Below are positions 1-11,562 of a DNA stretch of 64,000 bases, one piece after another. This DNA comes from Gnetum montanum. Its lineage: Eukaryota > Streptophyta > Gnetopsida > Gnetales > Gnetaceae. The notes below the pieces were generated by a model. The model was given only the letters and a program-made list of their open reading frames with translations. It had not been told where the DNA came from and made no database searches. The stretch spans positions 1 through 64,000 of the forward strand of contig MNCI01024265.1 in NCBI GenBank assembly GCA_015680685.1. Reading direction: 5' to 3'. Position numbers and translations under genes: made by a program. How positions within the stretch are numbered: the first letter of the stretch is position 1; each line of letters begins with the position of its first letter.

Positions 1-1300
1 AATTTTGTATGCAAGAAAGTATAAGAACCAAGAATACTTTAGCAATTTTTTCCAATCTAGTTGATAAGGTTTGGATGTATTAAATGAAAATATGATTGTA
101 GGCCTCAAGGACTTGGAAAGAAAAGTTGTTAAATTAGCTATAAAGGTAATTATACCATAAGGTAAGAGTGCTAAAAGTACTAAAAGGGGTAAGAGGCGTT
201 ATCATGATTAAATTTCTTATCCTTGTAATCCATTTCCTCAACCACAATAATAAAATTAATAATGTATGGGATCTAATCCTTGAAACTTGGTATCTTGGAG
301 TGCCTCTTCTACATTACAAAAATATTCATCATGTCATCTTTTGTTCTACCATGAAACTCAACAAGCTATGAATCAAATACCTTAAATAATGACCTAGTAA
401 TATTATCCATATCCACCAAAACTATCTCACCAAGCACAAGTCCATCAATGTCCATCATAACCCTCTATACCATTATAGGTGAAAATTTCAAATCAGCCAC
501 ATTAGGAACAAGTTTAGTTTTTTAATACAATGTACTACTATTATTTTCCATCATCATAAACTATTGGATAGTGCCATAATAATCATGTTCCTCCTATGGC
601 AAGAAATTCATCATCTCATAAACAAAAATATTTTCACAAGAGAAATAAGAACATGAATATTAATAATGATTCATGATCATCCTCTACTTCACCATCATCT
701 TGAAAGAGATAAGATCAAGAATGCCATATTTCTAAAGATTAAGAAAATGAGGTTTATACTTGTCCTTCAAATAGATGCAAAGGTGAAACATCCTCAAATG
801 GGAGACGGGAAACTTCATCTTCAAAATTCAACCATCAAGGCTAACACCTAGGATGCTACAAAGAACCTCATTAACCTCCTCAACTATTTGATGATGTTGA
901 TCAAAAACAAGATTGTCAAGTGCTAGCCTTTAACTTAGTCATTTGGGAAAGGGACCTCCACATAATGGTTTTGATAGTAAAGTATGATTTTTTTATTTGA
1001 TTTAATTTTTGTTTTATGTGTATTTTTATGTATATTTTTTGAAATTAATGATGCAACATTTAAATTTTCTTTTTCTTTTGTTTCTGTGTGATTTTTTGTA
1101 CCTTTTTTTTTAAGCATATGAATCTATCAAATTTGATTTGTTATTTTTTTTTTTGTAATTTTTTATGTGCTTATTGTTTTGATATTAATGATTAATAAAT
1201 TTTGGTTTGTTATATTCTACTAAGTATGATTTTTCGTGTTTTATATATTCATGGAAAATTGATTAATGTACTTTTTGAATGTTCACCCTAAGATTCAAAT
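1..1300 (+). other. degraded Pro/Gln/Tyr-rich coding remnant
   Basis: No intact gene. Around 300-700 a plus-strand frame reads as a Tyr/Pro/Gln-rich stretch (for example YYPYPP then repeated Q, P and S), followed by a Ser/Lys/Arg-rich stretch. This composition resembles the linker after the gag domain in the retroelements further right, but no gag domain proper is visible, so the assignment is weak. From about 950 to 1300 the sequence is T-rich and low in complexity. Many in-frame stops show it is long dead. Confidence 0.3.
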
Positions 1301-1314
1301 GATTGATGTGTAAG

Positions 1315-2600
1315 CTTACAAATGCGATGATGATGCAAGAGTATCAAATGGATCCAATGTGGAACTTTGGTTGATGGAATACAAACACACCACAAATTCA
1401 TCCATCCCATTTTCTTCTACTATCATCAATGAATTATGAATATATTCAATGAGGAGTTGGATCCTATGCCATAAGGGAAAAGCTATTGCTACTAAATCCA
1501 TGGGAGGATTTAATGGGCCCAAACATTAAGGTATCAACTTTGTAAACCTAGATGAATACTTGGTTGTGATTTAGAAAATGATATGTTAGTAAGGGATCCC
1601 ATGATAATTGGAATGGATCTTGATCGATGGAGTTGGATCATGTGCTTGTGTTTGTCTTGCTTGATCATGCTGGTCAAAGAATATTCATGATTTCATAAAC
1701 CTATGCTTTCCACATTGAGCTCATGGGTGAGCTACCTAATTCATCAAGTACATGTTAAGAACTCTATTTGGTCACCTAGCAATTTTCGCATCTTTAAAGA
1801 ATTTATTTTTCTAAAGTGATGATCCTCTTCTCTTTCCCAAAGAAAAATAGTAGAGAAAAAAATAAAAAAAGAGGATGACATGATGGAGATATGAATAATG
1901 AATATTTCCTAGTATTCTTGGCTCACATAAATTAGTAGCATTACTATCACAAACTAGAGATCTTTTTTGCACATAATTACAAGAAGACAAGTTGTATATA
2001 TGCCTCTCCAATTGGTAGTTTTAACATTTAGGCAAGATCATTTATCTATAACCAATTCGCTAGGTTACTTAAGAAGTTCAAAAAAGTGTACATTTACCAT
2101 ACTTCAAATGGCTTTGAAGACCTAGAGGTCACTCTCAAAGGAAACTCTACTAAATTTATATGTTACTTTTAATCAAGTCCTAATCCAAAGATCAAACTTT
2201 TGTTTGATCCTTATGGGCATATCCATGTTCATTGTCTAGCCAAAGCATAATTTGTACATTTGATTCTTTAGTGTAGATAGAGGGATCAAAGAGAGGTTTC
2301 CAGGAACATCAAATATGGGAACCTATCCTACATACATTTAGGGAGGGAAGAAAACCAAACTATATTCTTATGTTTTTAGATGATTTTGGGGTACTTCACT
2401 CAATTTATCTCCATCAATGGATGGACCATGAAATAATCAAAACTAGATGGCATTGGAAGTGATGGTGCTACCTTGCATCTTTAAAGGGGAACTTGGAGAT
2501 ATATCCTTACTTGTTGGATGAGGAGTGGTGAAAGGAACCAAGAGAAGATCCCTTGTGCAATGTAGTGAATGATCATATGATTCAATGAGATAATTAAATT
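1315..2600 (+). pseudogene. unidentified degenerate coding remnant
   Basis: I do not recognise the product. Segments keep protein-like frames: 2041-2230 reads through motifs such as FKKVYIYHTSNGFEDLEVTL and DPYGHIHVHCLAKA, and 2282-2600 gives about 105 codons (LHTFREGRKPNYILMFLDD, then QWMDHEIIKTRWHWK) broken only by TGA codons. At least one frameshift separates the segments. It could be an old retroelement reading frame or a host pseudogene; no conserved catalytic motif decides between them. Confidence 0.35.
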
Positions 2601-4012
2601 TTTAACTAGGAATCTTATCATGTTACACTTCCCTTTCTCTTCTCTAGTTTATTCAAGTTCTTCATATGTCTCACTCTTTCTCTTTAAGCCATTTCTAGTT
2701 CACTTTTGTGCACACAAGAGGTCAAGCACGATAAAGTAAAAGATGAGCTTTGATCATTTAAAGGTCAAATTCATGTGAAGTTGATGTCTTACTAATTTAT
2801 AAAAATCCAAATGTATCTCATCAATGGGATTTTCAAGGGCAATAAAGTAGGAGCATGCTATGGGGTGGACCCACTTGTAATTTCTTGGTGACTTAACATT
2901 ACGTGTAAGTGAGCTTTATGCTTAATTTCCTACAAGATAGTAGAGGTTGCATTACATAAAATAGTTGAGTGACTATTAGTATTTGGAAGAATAATTTCTT
3001 AATGAAAACTCTAAAATTATAATAGAATTTGATGAAAATATTCAAAAATTTATTCACCATGTGTCATGATACTACAACACAACTCCTGATTTTTAAATGA
3101 TGAGTTGACCATGGGTTATAGTTTTCAAAAATTATCAAAAAAATTTAAAATTAAGAATACCATGGGTTATGGTATGTTTTTCACAACCTAACAGCATGTG
3201 ATGGTGAAAAAAAAAAATTTTAATTAAATTTGAAAGCCTATATCTCCCACATTATTTGAATTTTTAAGATGATATTAGAGTTTTTAAAAAGCTCATGAAA
3301 ATATCTATCTACTTGAAAATTTTAGGTCAATCATATTTCATCTATTTGGTCAAACATAACATGGAAAATTATCACTTAAAACTATCTAATTTTGTTGAAA
3401 CACTTCATCTTAAGTCTTGGAATAATACCAAAATTCATGGTTGAAAAACATAAGTTATGGTGAAGTTACTTTTGATCTTTTATAATGAATTTTATTATCT
3501 TAAGTAATGGTGACCTCATGATTTAACTTTGTGAATACCATGAGCTAACCATGAGTCGTGGTTAAGTCATAGCATTGCAAAAAACTTAACTTTTTTAAGA
3601 TTTAGAAGTAAAATTTGAATAAAAATTTATTTTTTGAAGTCACCATATGCTTCTTAATAACTTGTGATGAATAATTGGTCCATTTTATTTGAATTTTGTG
3701 GAAAAATCAATTGGTCCCACATTAATGAGCTTTAACCTTCTAGATTAAATGCTAAAGCTATTCTATAATGAATTTGATTAAAATGCTTGAACAATTTAAT
3801 TAATGTTTATGATCTAATAATAATATTAAGTGAGAAACTATCAATGAGTATTGGACTTGTTGGATCTGATTAATGAAATTTTAAAGAATAAAAATTGATG
3901 AAGGAATGATGGTTGTTAAAATGATGATGAATTGTTGAATGATGGAATTGTTGACAAAACTAATGAATTAAAAAAATAAATTTGTAACTCTTTCAATCTT
4001 GTTGTTGAACTA
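2601..4012. other. AT-rich stretch without a recognisable gene
   Basis: This holds AT-rich sequence with loosely repeated phrases (catgggttatgg and variants around 3100-3560) and no frame that looks like protein. It is the left flank into which El-B inserted; its last five bases, aacta (4008-4012), are one copy of the El-B target duplication. Confidence 0.5.
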
Positions 4013-4555
4013 TGATGAGCCCCAATATCAGACCCATAATAATGGACCCACGATGTTGGACCCTCGATATTGGGTATGCAATATCAGAGGTGCCAAAGCA
4101 ATATTGAACATGTGATATCAGAGCTTGTCTCGTCGCCTATAAATAAGAGAAGAGGGCACCTGATTTTGGGGGGAGTTTTCTTAGTCCCTTAGTCGAACTC
4201 TTGTAGTTTTTCCTTTCCAAAGTTAGAATTATTTCTGAGTGTCCGTAGTAGGAGTCATAAAGTGAACAGATCTTTATTCGAGCATTGTGTACCTGAGCAC
4301 ACCTTTTGTCTGGAAATAAAGACAAACTTTGTGATAAACCTTGCAACATTCAAAATAGCTTAATTATTTCATTTAAATGTTATTTACTATTACTCACTAC
4401 TCTCATTATTAGCTAATTAATATTATTTTATTGAATTTTTAATTATCAATGAATTAGTACACTTAGTACAACCACTTCGAGCATACATGGAACACTTGGT
4501 AACCCAGTAACGACTAGCGTTTGGTAATCCCAATAGTGTTACACTAGTTTAGGAT
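4013..4555 (+). repeat. El-B 5' LTR, first part
   Basis: It begins tgatgagcc and matches 20140-20662. The U3 part holds repeated gatatc-like palindromes, followed by a TATA box (cctataaataaga, about 4136-4148) and an AATAAA signal near 4314. It is cut at 4555 by insertion of El-A; the break lies at aggat (4551-4555), repeated at 11563-11567, where the LTR resumes. Confidence 0.9.
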
Positions 4556-5365
4556 TGATGGGATAGGATATCGCATACGCGATGTATCGTACGCGATATT
4601 TCATCTTCTCCTGCGATATCGCGTACGCGATATTGCAGCGCACTGCCAAATCTTTAAATAAGAGGTGGCTCTCCCTTCTTTCTCCATCTAGATCTAGACC
4701 ATAGCCAAACTCTTTCCATTTTTCCACTCTAGAGTTAGAATAATTTCCATGTGCCCACAATAGGAGTCCCAAAGTCAACGGATCTTTATTTGAGCAATTT
4801 TGTACCTAAGCACACAATTGTGTACGATAATAAAGATGAACTTTTAGATAAACCTTGCAGTGCATGGACTAAGCTAAATAGGACTTTAATTATTGTTAAT
4901 GTTTAAATGCTTTATTAGTTAATTAAATCTCTCTCAATCCTTAACTTCTAGTTAAGTGCATTCAGTAGAACCGCTTCGAGCACATGCGTTACGCTTGGTA
5001 ATCCCAGCAACAAATAGTGTTTGGTAATCCCAGAAGGTTGCATTGGTTCAGGGTGTGAATGGCAAGTGGGATGAATACTGATGCTAGGCATTAGAACTTA
5101 GTTAGTTAAAATTAGTTACTTAGTCTCTTCACCCTTTCTCCTCCTAGCATAGGCGATAAAACATAAAAGATATAAAAATCACATACCTCAGACTTACTTA
5201 ACCATACAACCATGACAAATAAAAGTAAGTATGGGAAGACAATGAATGATTAACCTTAAGTGTTCCATAAGGCATGTAGGCACTTAGTCTGTGGAGTTTG
5301 ACCGGATCATGCGTGTAACGCTCGTATTCGTATGGTTGAGTGTAGGGGTACCTTGCCACTCATCA
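4556..5365 (+). repeat. El-A 5' LTR
   Basis: It pairs with 10733-11562. U3 contains dense CG-rich palindromes built on gatatcgc and gtacgcgat, then a TATA-like tttaaata near 4653 and an AATAAA signal at 4829-4834. U5 ends ggggtacc...ccactcatca just before the primer site. The two copies differ by scattered substitutions and a few indels. Confidence 0.9.
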
Positions 5366-5366
5366 T

Positions 5367-5384
5367 TGGGGCCATTGACGGGGA
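5367..5384 (+). promoter_or_regulatory. El-A tRNA primer-binding site
   Basis: tggggccattgacgggga lies one base after the LTR. It resembles the complement of the 3' end of plant tRNA-Asp (TGGCGCCGTTGCCGGGGA), the primer known for Athila elements, with a few substitutions. El-B and El-C have differently mutated versions of the same site. Confidence 0.8.
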
Positions 5385-5510
5385 CTAAGTTGTTTGTGTG
5401 CTAATTAGAACATAGGAAATCATCCACATCATTGGGAAGCTTAAACGAACCCTTAGGGTTAATCAGAAGAAAATTTAAACAATGGTCAATAGCACACCGA
5501 CAAGATAATA

Positions 5511-7856
5511 ATGTCTTCTTCTTCTCATAAATGCACTTCACCACCTAGGGATCACACAAGAGACAGTTGGTGGTCTAACACACGTAATCAAGAACTGCCA
5601 GTTCCTCAATAGTATTAGGTAGTGTATACTTATCATGATGAGTATATACTCAATTTTACCTTTATCCTCCATCAGGATGAACAACTGCGTTGGAGAGACT
5701 TACAAGGTAACATAGTGTTACCCCCAGATCGGGCAGTCCCTAACATGCTCCTTCGTGCTCTTGCACAGATAGGCATGAAATAGCTATATGCTAAATACGT
5801 TGCAGAAGATTATGACACAAGGGATTACCATCCTACAATAGCGCGATGTTTAAGGGACTCGAGGTAGGAAAGCTACCATACATTGTTGAAGGGCAAGGGG
5901 CCCCATAGTGGTTCACCCATCATAAGCAAAATCAAGGGTGGTGAACCTATTTCAATAGGTTTTCCACAAAATGATGTCCCCCCTCCTCACAATGGTGAGG
6001 AGGTAGGCTATCAGAACCTACATTCTACGATTCACAACCCTAGTTCTAATTCCCATGAGCACCAAGTGTTCGATGAGGAAACACAAACACATGACAAAGG
6101 CAGGAAATCTGATCGTCATCATGATTGGGGCTGTAGCCACCAAAGAGAAGGTAAGAAACATCATCATGGTGATGGTTTCCCTTCTTCTTCCCCTTTATCA
6201 CATCATTCACCCTCTCCTTCCACATAAAGACATAGTCACAAAGAGCACAATCGTGAGGATAAGGGTAAGGATAAGCAAAATGAGAACCCTTGATGAGAGA
6301 GTTGAGAGAGGGGACGAGGGCATTCTAGAGAGTCAAGGCATGAAAGAAGGGAAATTAGGGAACCACGTAGGCATCATAGACATCATGAGAGAGATGACCA
6401 TGAAAAACCCCTACTTGCCACCTAAAGTATGTTAGATATTACAGAGGCCGTGAGAATACCTACAAGGCACCAAAAAGATAGTCAGATCAAGAGACTAGAC
6501 ATGAATAATATCCCACGGTTTGAGGGGGGATACAATGTTGATCCGCAAAACCACTTACAGGCATTCCACGATGCCTATGCCTTGCCGAATAATGAAAACT
6601 AGTGGTAAAAGTTAAATTTGTTCCCTAGGACACTCATAAAAGAAGCAAAAAGTTGGTATCGGTCTTTAGAGCTGGAAACCATTAGGAGGTGGAGTACGAT
6701 GCTAGAACTATTCAACGATAAATATCAAACGTACTCCAGAGTGTCCTACTTGCATAAACAGATCCAAGGATGGAAGAAGGGTAGTCACAAACCCTTGGAT
6801 GCTACCATGGGCCGATATTACTCATTGCTACATCATTGTCCAGGCCATGGTTACGCACAACGGGATCAACTCCGCCACCTCGTAGATGGGCTAAGACATG
6901 AAACCAAGAGAACCCTTGGGACATATTCCCAAGGGATATTATCTAAACTTAGGTTCCATGAAGTTCATAGATTGTTGGAGCACGTAGCTAAAGAATAAGG
7001 GGAGCTACAAAAAAGAGAAAGTGTGAAAGAGTACAATCGTGATCCTTCCCTCCAAAAGAGGGGAGTGAGATTCTGCGAGGAGGATGAGTCACCACTCGAA
7101 GAGTTGGTGAATAGAAAAACCTTTCCACTTCAGAAATTAACAACGAAAGTGTCAGCTAAGGTAGATAAAATATGGAGCTCCTTAGACAATAAAATTGAAA
7201 CTATCCTAAAAATCGTAGAGGAGTCTAAGGAGGAGCGAAGTAGTGATCATGATAAGAAAAAGTGGAGAGATTCAGACCATGCATGTAGCAAGGGTAAGGG
7301 GAAAATGACTATCATTGATGATGTTATGGATTCTGACATAGACAATGATGGTGGATGTGAGATCTACCAATATGACCATCCTAAGGGATGTTGCCCAATA
7401 ATCTCACATCTGCAAGAGTCTGGGGTGTGTGCACTCAACCCAAGACTTAACAAACAGAAAGCACCCCGAAGGTTACCTTATCCCCAAGGTAACCCGAGGC
7501 AATTCCACCAACCATTAACATATTATCCAAGTGGAACTCTTCCACAACCTATCGGGTAACACCAGCAGTGGCAATACCCACAGTCATGGGGGATGCCACC
7601 GCCTAGACAACAAGACCCTTACCAGCAACCAAACCCGTATAGCTACTACGTGCAGCAGCTAGTTTCTCCAAGTGACTCTATGGGTCATGCAACCCCACAA
7701 CATCACTACCAAGTTCAAGAGTATTTTAGGACTCCTTCTCCTATGGGAGACACACCACATGCATACCATCCTCCGAATCCATATGCCACTCATACGTCGA
7801 TAGTTCCACTACCACCTGCTCCAATGATGCAAGGGGAACTCCCCACTCAACCGTAG
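5511..7856 (+). pseudogene. gag: El-A gag, broken by stops
   Basis: The capsid polyprotein of the element. The frame starts at the ATG at 5511 (MSSSSH), reached by the same leader in all copies. A conserved N-terminal domain (HQDEQLRWRDLQGNIVLPPD, about 5680-5740) is followed by a His/Ser/Arg-rich linker, the retrotransposon gag core at about 6430-7000 (FPRTLIKEAKSWYRSLELE, then HHCPGHGYAQRDQL), a short C-x6-H-x3-C motif at 7356, and a Pro/Gln/Tyr-rich tail. There is no frameshift from 5511 to 8579; only in-frame stops break it, several at sites where relatives keep CAG, CAA or TGG. Gag and protease therefore formed one polyprotein. Confidence 0.85.
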
Positions 7857-8081
7857 CAACATAATGCTACAAGAGCCGTAAACCTTCAACCCACTACTGG
7901 TTCTGACAACCATACAAAGAGAAGACCTTTTTTCAAAACCAAGATTCCAAACAATCTCTCACAACCACAAGCAGTTAAGTCTATGACCACTCCTCCAAAA
8001 AATAAGGCTTCGGAGCTCCCTTCAAACCAACAACAGAGCTCAACACATATGGTTATGTTAACACATACCATTACTAACTAG

Positions 8082-8579
8082 ATGAAGGTAGGCCACCTTC
8101 CCAGGAAACTCTCTGATCCTACAAGTCCCTTAATCTACCTCCAGGTCATTGGGAATGGACCACAAAAGGCTCTTCTTGACTCAGGTTCCAGAGTCAACTT
8201 AATATCACGAGAGATGTATAAAGCCTGGAACCTGCCTCCGCTAAAGAAGAGAAATATTCAACTAGAGCTAGCTGACCAGTTCATCACTATTCCCTTGGGA
8301 TTGGTGGAGGACATTGTTACCACTGTGTGTGGTTGGTCATACCTAGCTGATTTCCTAGTGATAGAAGTCAACAGTAACAAATGGGACTTCCCAATTATAA
8401 TGGGGAGGGAATGGCTTAGCACCATCAACGCATGCCTAGGAATTCATGATCTTTCCTTGGAAATATCTAAGGAAAACATTTATGAAAATATCAAGAAGAA
8501 GAAAGTTCCATGCATCACATACAGTGACTCAGAGGGTGATGACAAGGAGGAATGCCCAGCATCTCCTACATGCAACTGA
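8082..8579 (+). pseudogene. pro: El-A aspartic protease
   Basis: A retropepsin-type protease in the same frame as gag. The catalytic motif reads DSGS (8178-8189) inside ALLDSGSRVNLISREMY; the flap/second-half motif IIMGREWLS follows about 70 residues later. Family members usually have D-S/T-G-A/S, so the active site is intact here. It ends at the tga at 8577-8579, after an acidic linker. Reverse transcriptase would follow, but a large deletion begins some 220 bases downstream. Confidence 0.85.
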
Positions 8580-10719
8580 TGTGCCTAGGAAACTCACATA
8601 CAAAGGTGCCTGTATGTAGCAACCACACAATAAGAGAACACCCAGTGGTTGATAGCTAATCAAGAGATCAACCCACCAATATGCATGGAACTAACTGGGG
8701 GAAAAACTTGTAATCACAACAAAAGAATAGATACATTGGAATATGAGCGTCTCCAACTTCCAACCCTTAACCTGAAAACATCAATTGGGAGAAGTTGGAC
8801 ACTTTTAAGAAATTCAAACAAACGCTCATTATTTTTGATCTCTCTCTTTCAATTTAGTCATAGGGAAGATGACCAACTATGCTAATTAATTGAGGCCCTC
8901 AGTTCTTTTAAGTTTTTTTTTTTGCACATTTTTTTTACAGATTTCTTTTAACTTTTCTTATTTTTGTTTTACAACATTGTTTATACTTTTTCTTTTATTT
9001 TTGTGTGTGTGTACTTATCCATTTTGGTAATTTTTTCACCCAATAAGTGCTATTAATGATGGTATTAGTTGCTAATGTTTGGTTTTTTCCTTTAAGTTAC
9101 AATGTTGATACTAAGGTATGGTTCTTTTGATATAGTAGGTAATGAGTTCACTTCATCCATATATCCATAAATTTCGATGGTCTCTCACAGCTTGAAAATG
9201 TACAATCCCCTTCTAAATAAGAACTATCAATGAATTGGTGACTGGGCATTTCTCAAACTAAGGAAAGACTCAAGGATTGAAAAGGGTGTAACTTCAAGGG
9301 AACTTGATGCATTTGTGTTGGCCATTCTCTTGGGTTCTTGGATGTTTTATTCTCAAGTTTTCTTACCATTTCAATGTTACCCAATTATCAAGAACCTGAG
9401 TAAAGAAAAATAATAAGTCTTTGCATGGGGTGGTTCTCACGCAAAAACACAAAAAAAAAATAGTGAGAATTCAAAGCACACCCCTTAGACAAAATAATCA
9501 TTTGGGCTACAAGCACTGGTTATGGAACTAAACTAAACATGTTCCCTATAACTAAGGCCCTTCTCACTTCCCATTCTCTCCTCCTTCGTTTCGTCGGAAT
9601 GGTGGTGGCTCTTTGGTGAAAGCATTCTTGTTACTTCAAGTGGATGGATTTGCCGAATGCATTAATGTGAAGTCACTGGATGTGGTTTGTTGAGGCTAAA
9701 CTTAGAATGAGATCTACTGAGTCACATTAATCATTAAATACACAAGGGGCTATACACCACCTGGTTCTTGAGACTCCATTCCATTCTCTTCTTTCCATCC
9801 TTCTTTCCCCATCTATCACCTCATTGCCAATTGTATCAATAGTTCATATCTTGGTGGATGCATTGTTTTCTTTTTGGTAAAATCTTGTGGTTAAGACTTT
9901 AACTTTTGTTCCAAATGACATTCCTAGAGCCTACAGACTCTTTGAATGTGGGTTTGTCAGGGCATTAAGGGCATGAGCCTACTTTGGGGAGGACCCACTG
10001 GCATTCCTATTTGGTGCACCAGTTAAATTCTTTCCTTTAACATTTTTGCAATCCACTCTATTTTGTTCATTTTCATCTTGACATCCATTTCATAGATGTT
10101 ACAGTTGTCTCTTTTTCTCCATCCTTCTTGTTATTTTTCTTTCTCCATTATATCGCTACCGGAGGTTCACTCTTAGTCATGGGGGTCCTGACCCAATTTT
10201 TTCGATTTTCTCCTAGGCCCTGCACCTTCAGTAGTCACCATTGTTATATCTCCAGATCCACATCAGTCATACCACAACCCAACCAATGGACCTTTTACCG
10301 AAGTAAGGTATCAACTACATTGTGATTCATTTACCCTTGCTAATATAAAGATTGTGTTGTGTGTGCAGATGGCAATCATACAACAATGCATTGGATTTGG
10401 AGGGAACACTTGGAATGGATCGGTGCTAAAACATCTATGCAAGGAACGAGATGGATGGTGCACTTACAAATAGACAACAAAAGGCACAATCTTAGTGTTG
10501 GCAGCAGCAGACTTCTTCTCTCTTCTCTCTCAGTTGCCAAATAAGGCTTGATGTCAAATGTATAAAGTGTTCACTCTTGTTTTCGTGAACACCAGTTTTG
10601 TCATGTTCTATAATGATGATCTGTTCACATGTCATCCCATTCACCATTAGTTCCATTCAAGTCAATAATCCCATACCTTCCCAATATTTTGTAAGGAACT
10701 CAAGGATGAGTTTTTATTT
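8580..10719 (+). other. El-A post-protease remnant and long 3' region
   Basis: 8580-8800 is the former linker towards reverse transcriptase, recognisable by alignment with El-B 15100-15325. At about 8800 the sequence jumps to what is the end of integrase in El-B (about 18175). From 8856 onward lies the 3' region conserved in all elements, about 1.9 kb and without a long frame. It carries two copies of a motif like AGTCATGGGGG (8856 and 10175) and a possible short intron (10308-10368, gtatca...gtgcag) before the small frame beginning atggcaatc at 10369. Confidence 0.7.
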
Positions 10720-10732
10720 AGTCATGGGGGTA
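10720..10732 (+). promoter_or_regulatory. El-A 3' polypurine tract
   Basis: agtcatgggggta lies directly before the 3' LTR start tgatggg. The same string precedes the 3' LTRs of El-B, El-C and El-F, so it is the plus-strand primer site. Confidence 0.85.
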
Positions 10733-11562
10733 TGATGGGACACGATATATCATGGGCCGTGATATCGCATTGGCCGTGATATCGCGTACACGATATCGCG
10801 TCTTCTCTTGCAATATCACGTACGCGATATCGCAGCGTGTCGCCAAATCTATAAATAAAAGGTGGCTCTCCCTTGTTTCTCCATCTAGATCTAGACCGTA
10901 GCCAAACTCTTACCATTTTTCCACTCTAGAGTTAGAATAATTTCCATGTGCCCATAGTAGGAGTCCCAAAGCGAACGGATCTTTATTCAAGCAATTCTGT
11001 ACCTGAGCACACAATTGTGTACGGAAATAAAGATGAACTTTTGGATAAACCTTGCAGTGCATGGACTAAGCTAAATAGGAATTTAATTATTGTTAATGTT
11101 TAAATTCTTTATTAGTTAATTAAATCTCTCTCAACCCTTAACTCCTAGTTAAGTGCATTCAGTACGACCACTTCTAGCACGTGCGTTACGCTTGGTAATC
11201 CCATCAACAAATAGCATATGGTAATTCCAGAAGGTTGCATTGGTTTAGGGTGTGAATGACAAGTGGGAAGGATACTGATGCTAGGCATTAGAACTTAGTT
11301 AGTTAAAATTAGTTACTTAGTATCTTCATCCTTTCTCCTCCTAGCATAGGTGATAAAACATAAAAGATATAAAAATCACATACCTCAGATTTACTTAACC
11401 ATACAACTGTGACAAATACAATTAAGTCTAAGAAGACAATGAACAATTAACCTTAAGTGTTCCATAAGGCTTGTAGGCACTTAGTATGTGGATTTTGACT
11501 AGATCTCGTGTGTAACGCTCATATTCATATGGTTGAGTGTAGGGGTACCTTGCCACTCCTCA
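10733..11562 (+). repeat. El-A 3' LTR
   Basis: Runs from tgatgggacac to ccactcctca. It has CG-rich palindromes in U3, the TATA box ctataaataaa (about 10849-10859) and AATAAA at 11026-11031. The next five bases, aggat, are the target duplication. Confidence 0.9.

Larger units (their letters stand above)
4556..11562 (+). mobile_element. El-A: gag-protease-only LTR retrotransposon nested in El-B
   Basis: A 7.0-kb element with two LTRs (810 and 830 bp), primer site, gag and protease, but no reverse transcriptase, RNase H or integrase. It starts TG and ends CA and is flanked by aggat on both sides inside the El-B 5' LTR, so it inserted later than El-B. Compared with El-B, about 2.8 kb of pol is missing at a junction near 8800. 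El-E has the same junction, so the deletion predates both insertions and the family moved without its own pol, presumably with enzymes supplied by relatives. Confidence 0.9.

Noticed and set aside
6055-6435. 126-codon frame overlapping El-A gag
   Set aside because: It is the +1 shadow of the His/Ser-rich gag linker; the same shadow appears in El-B and El-E, and the gag frame is the conserved one.
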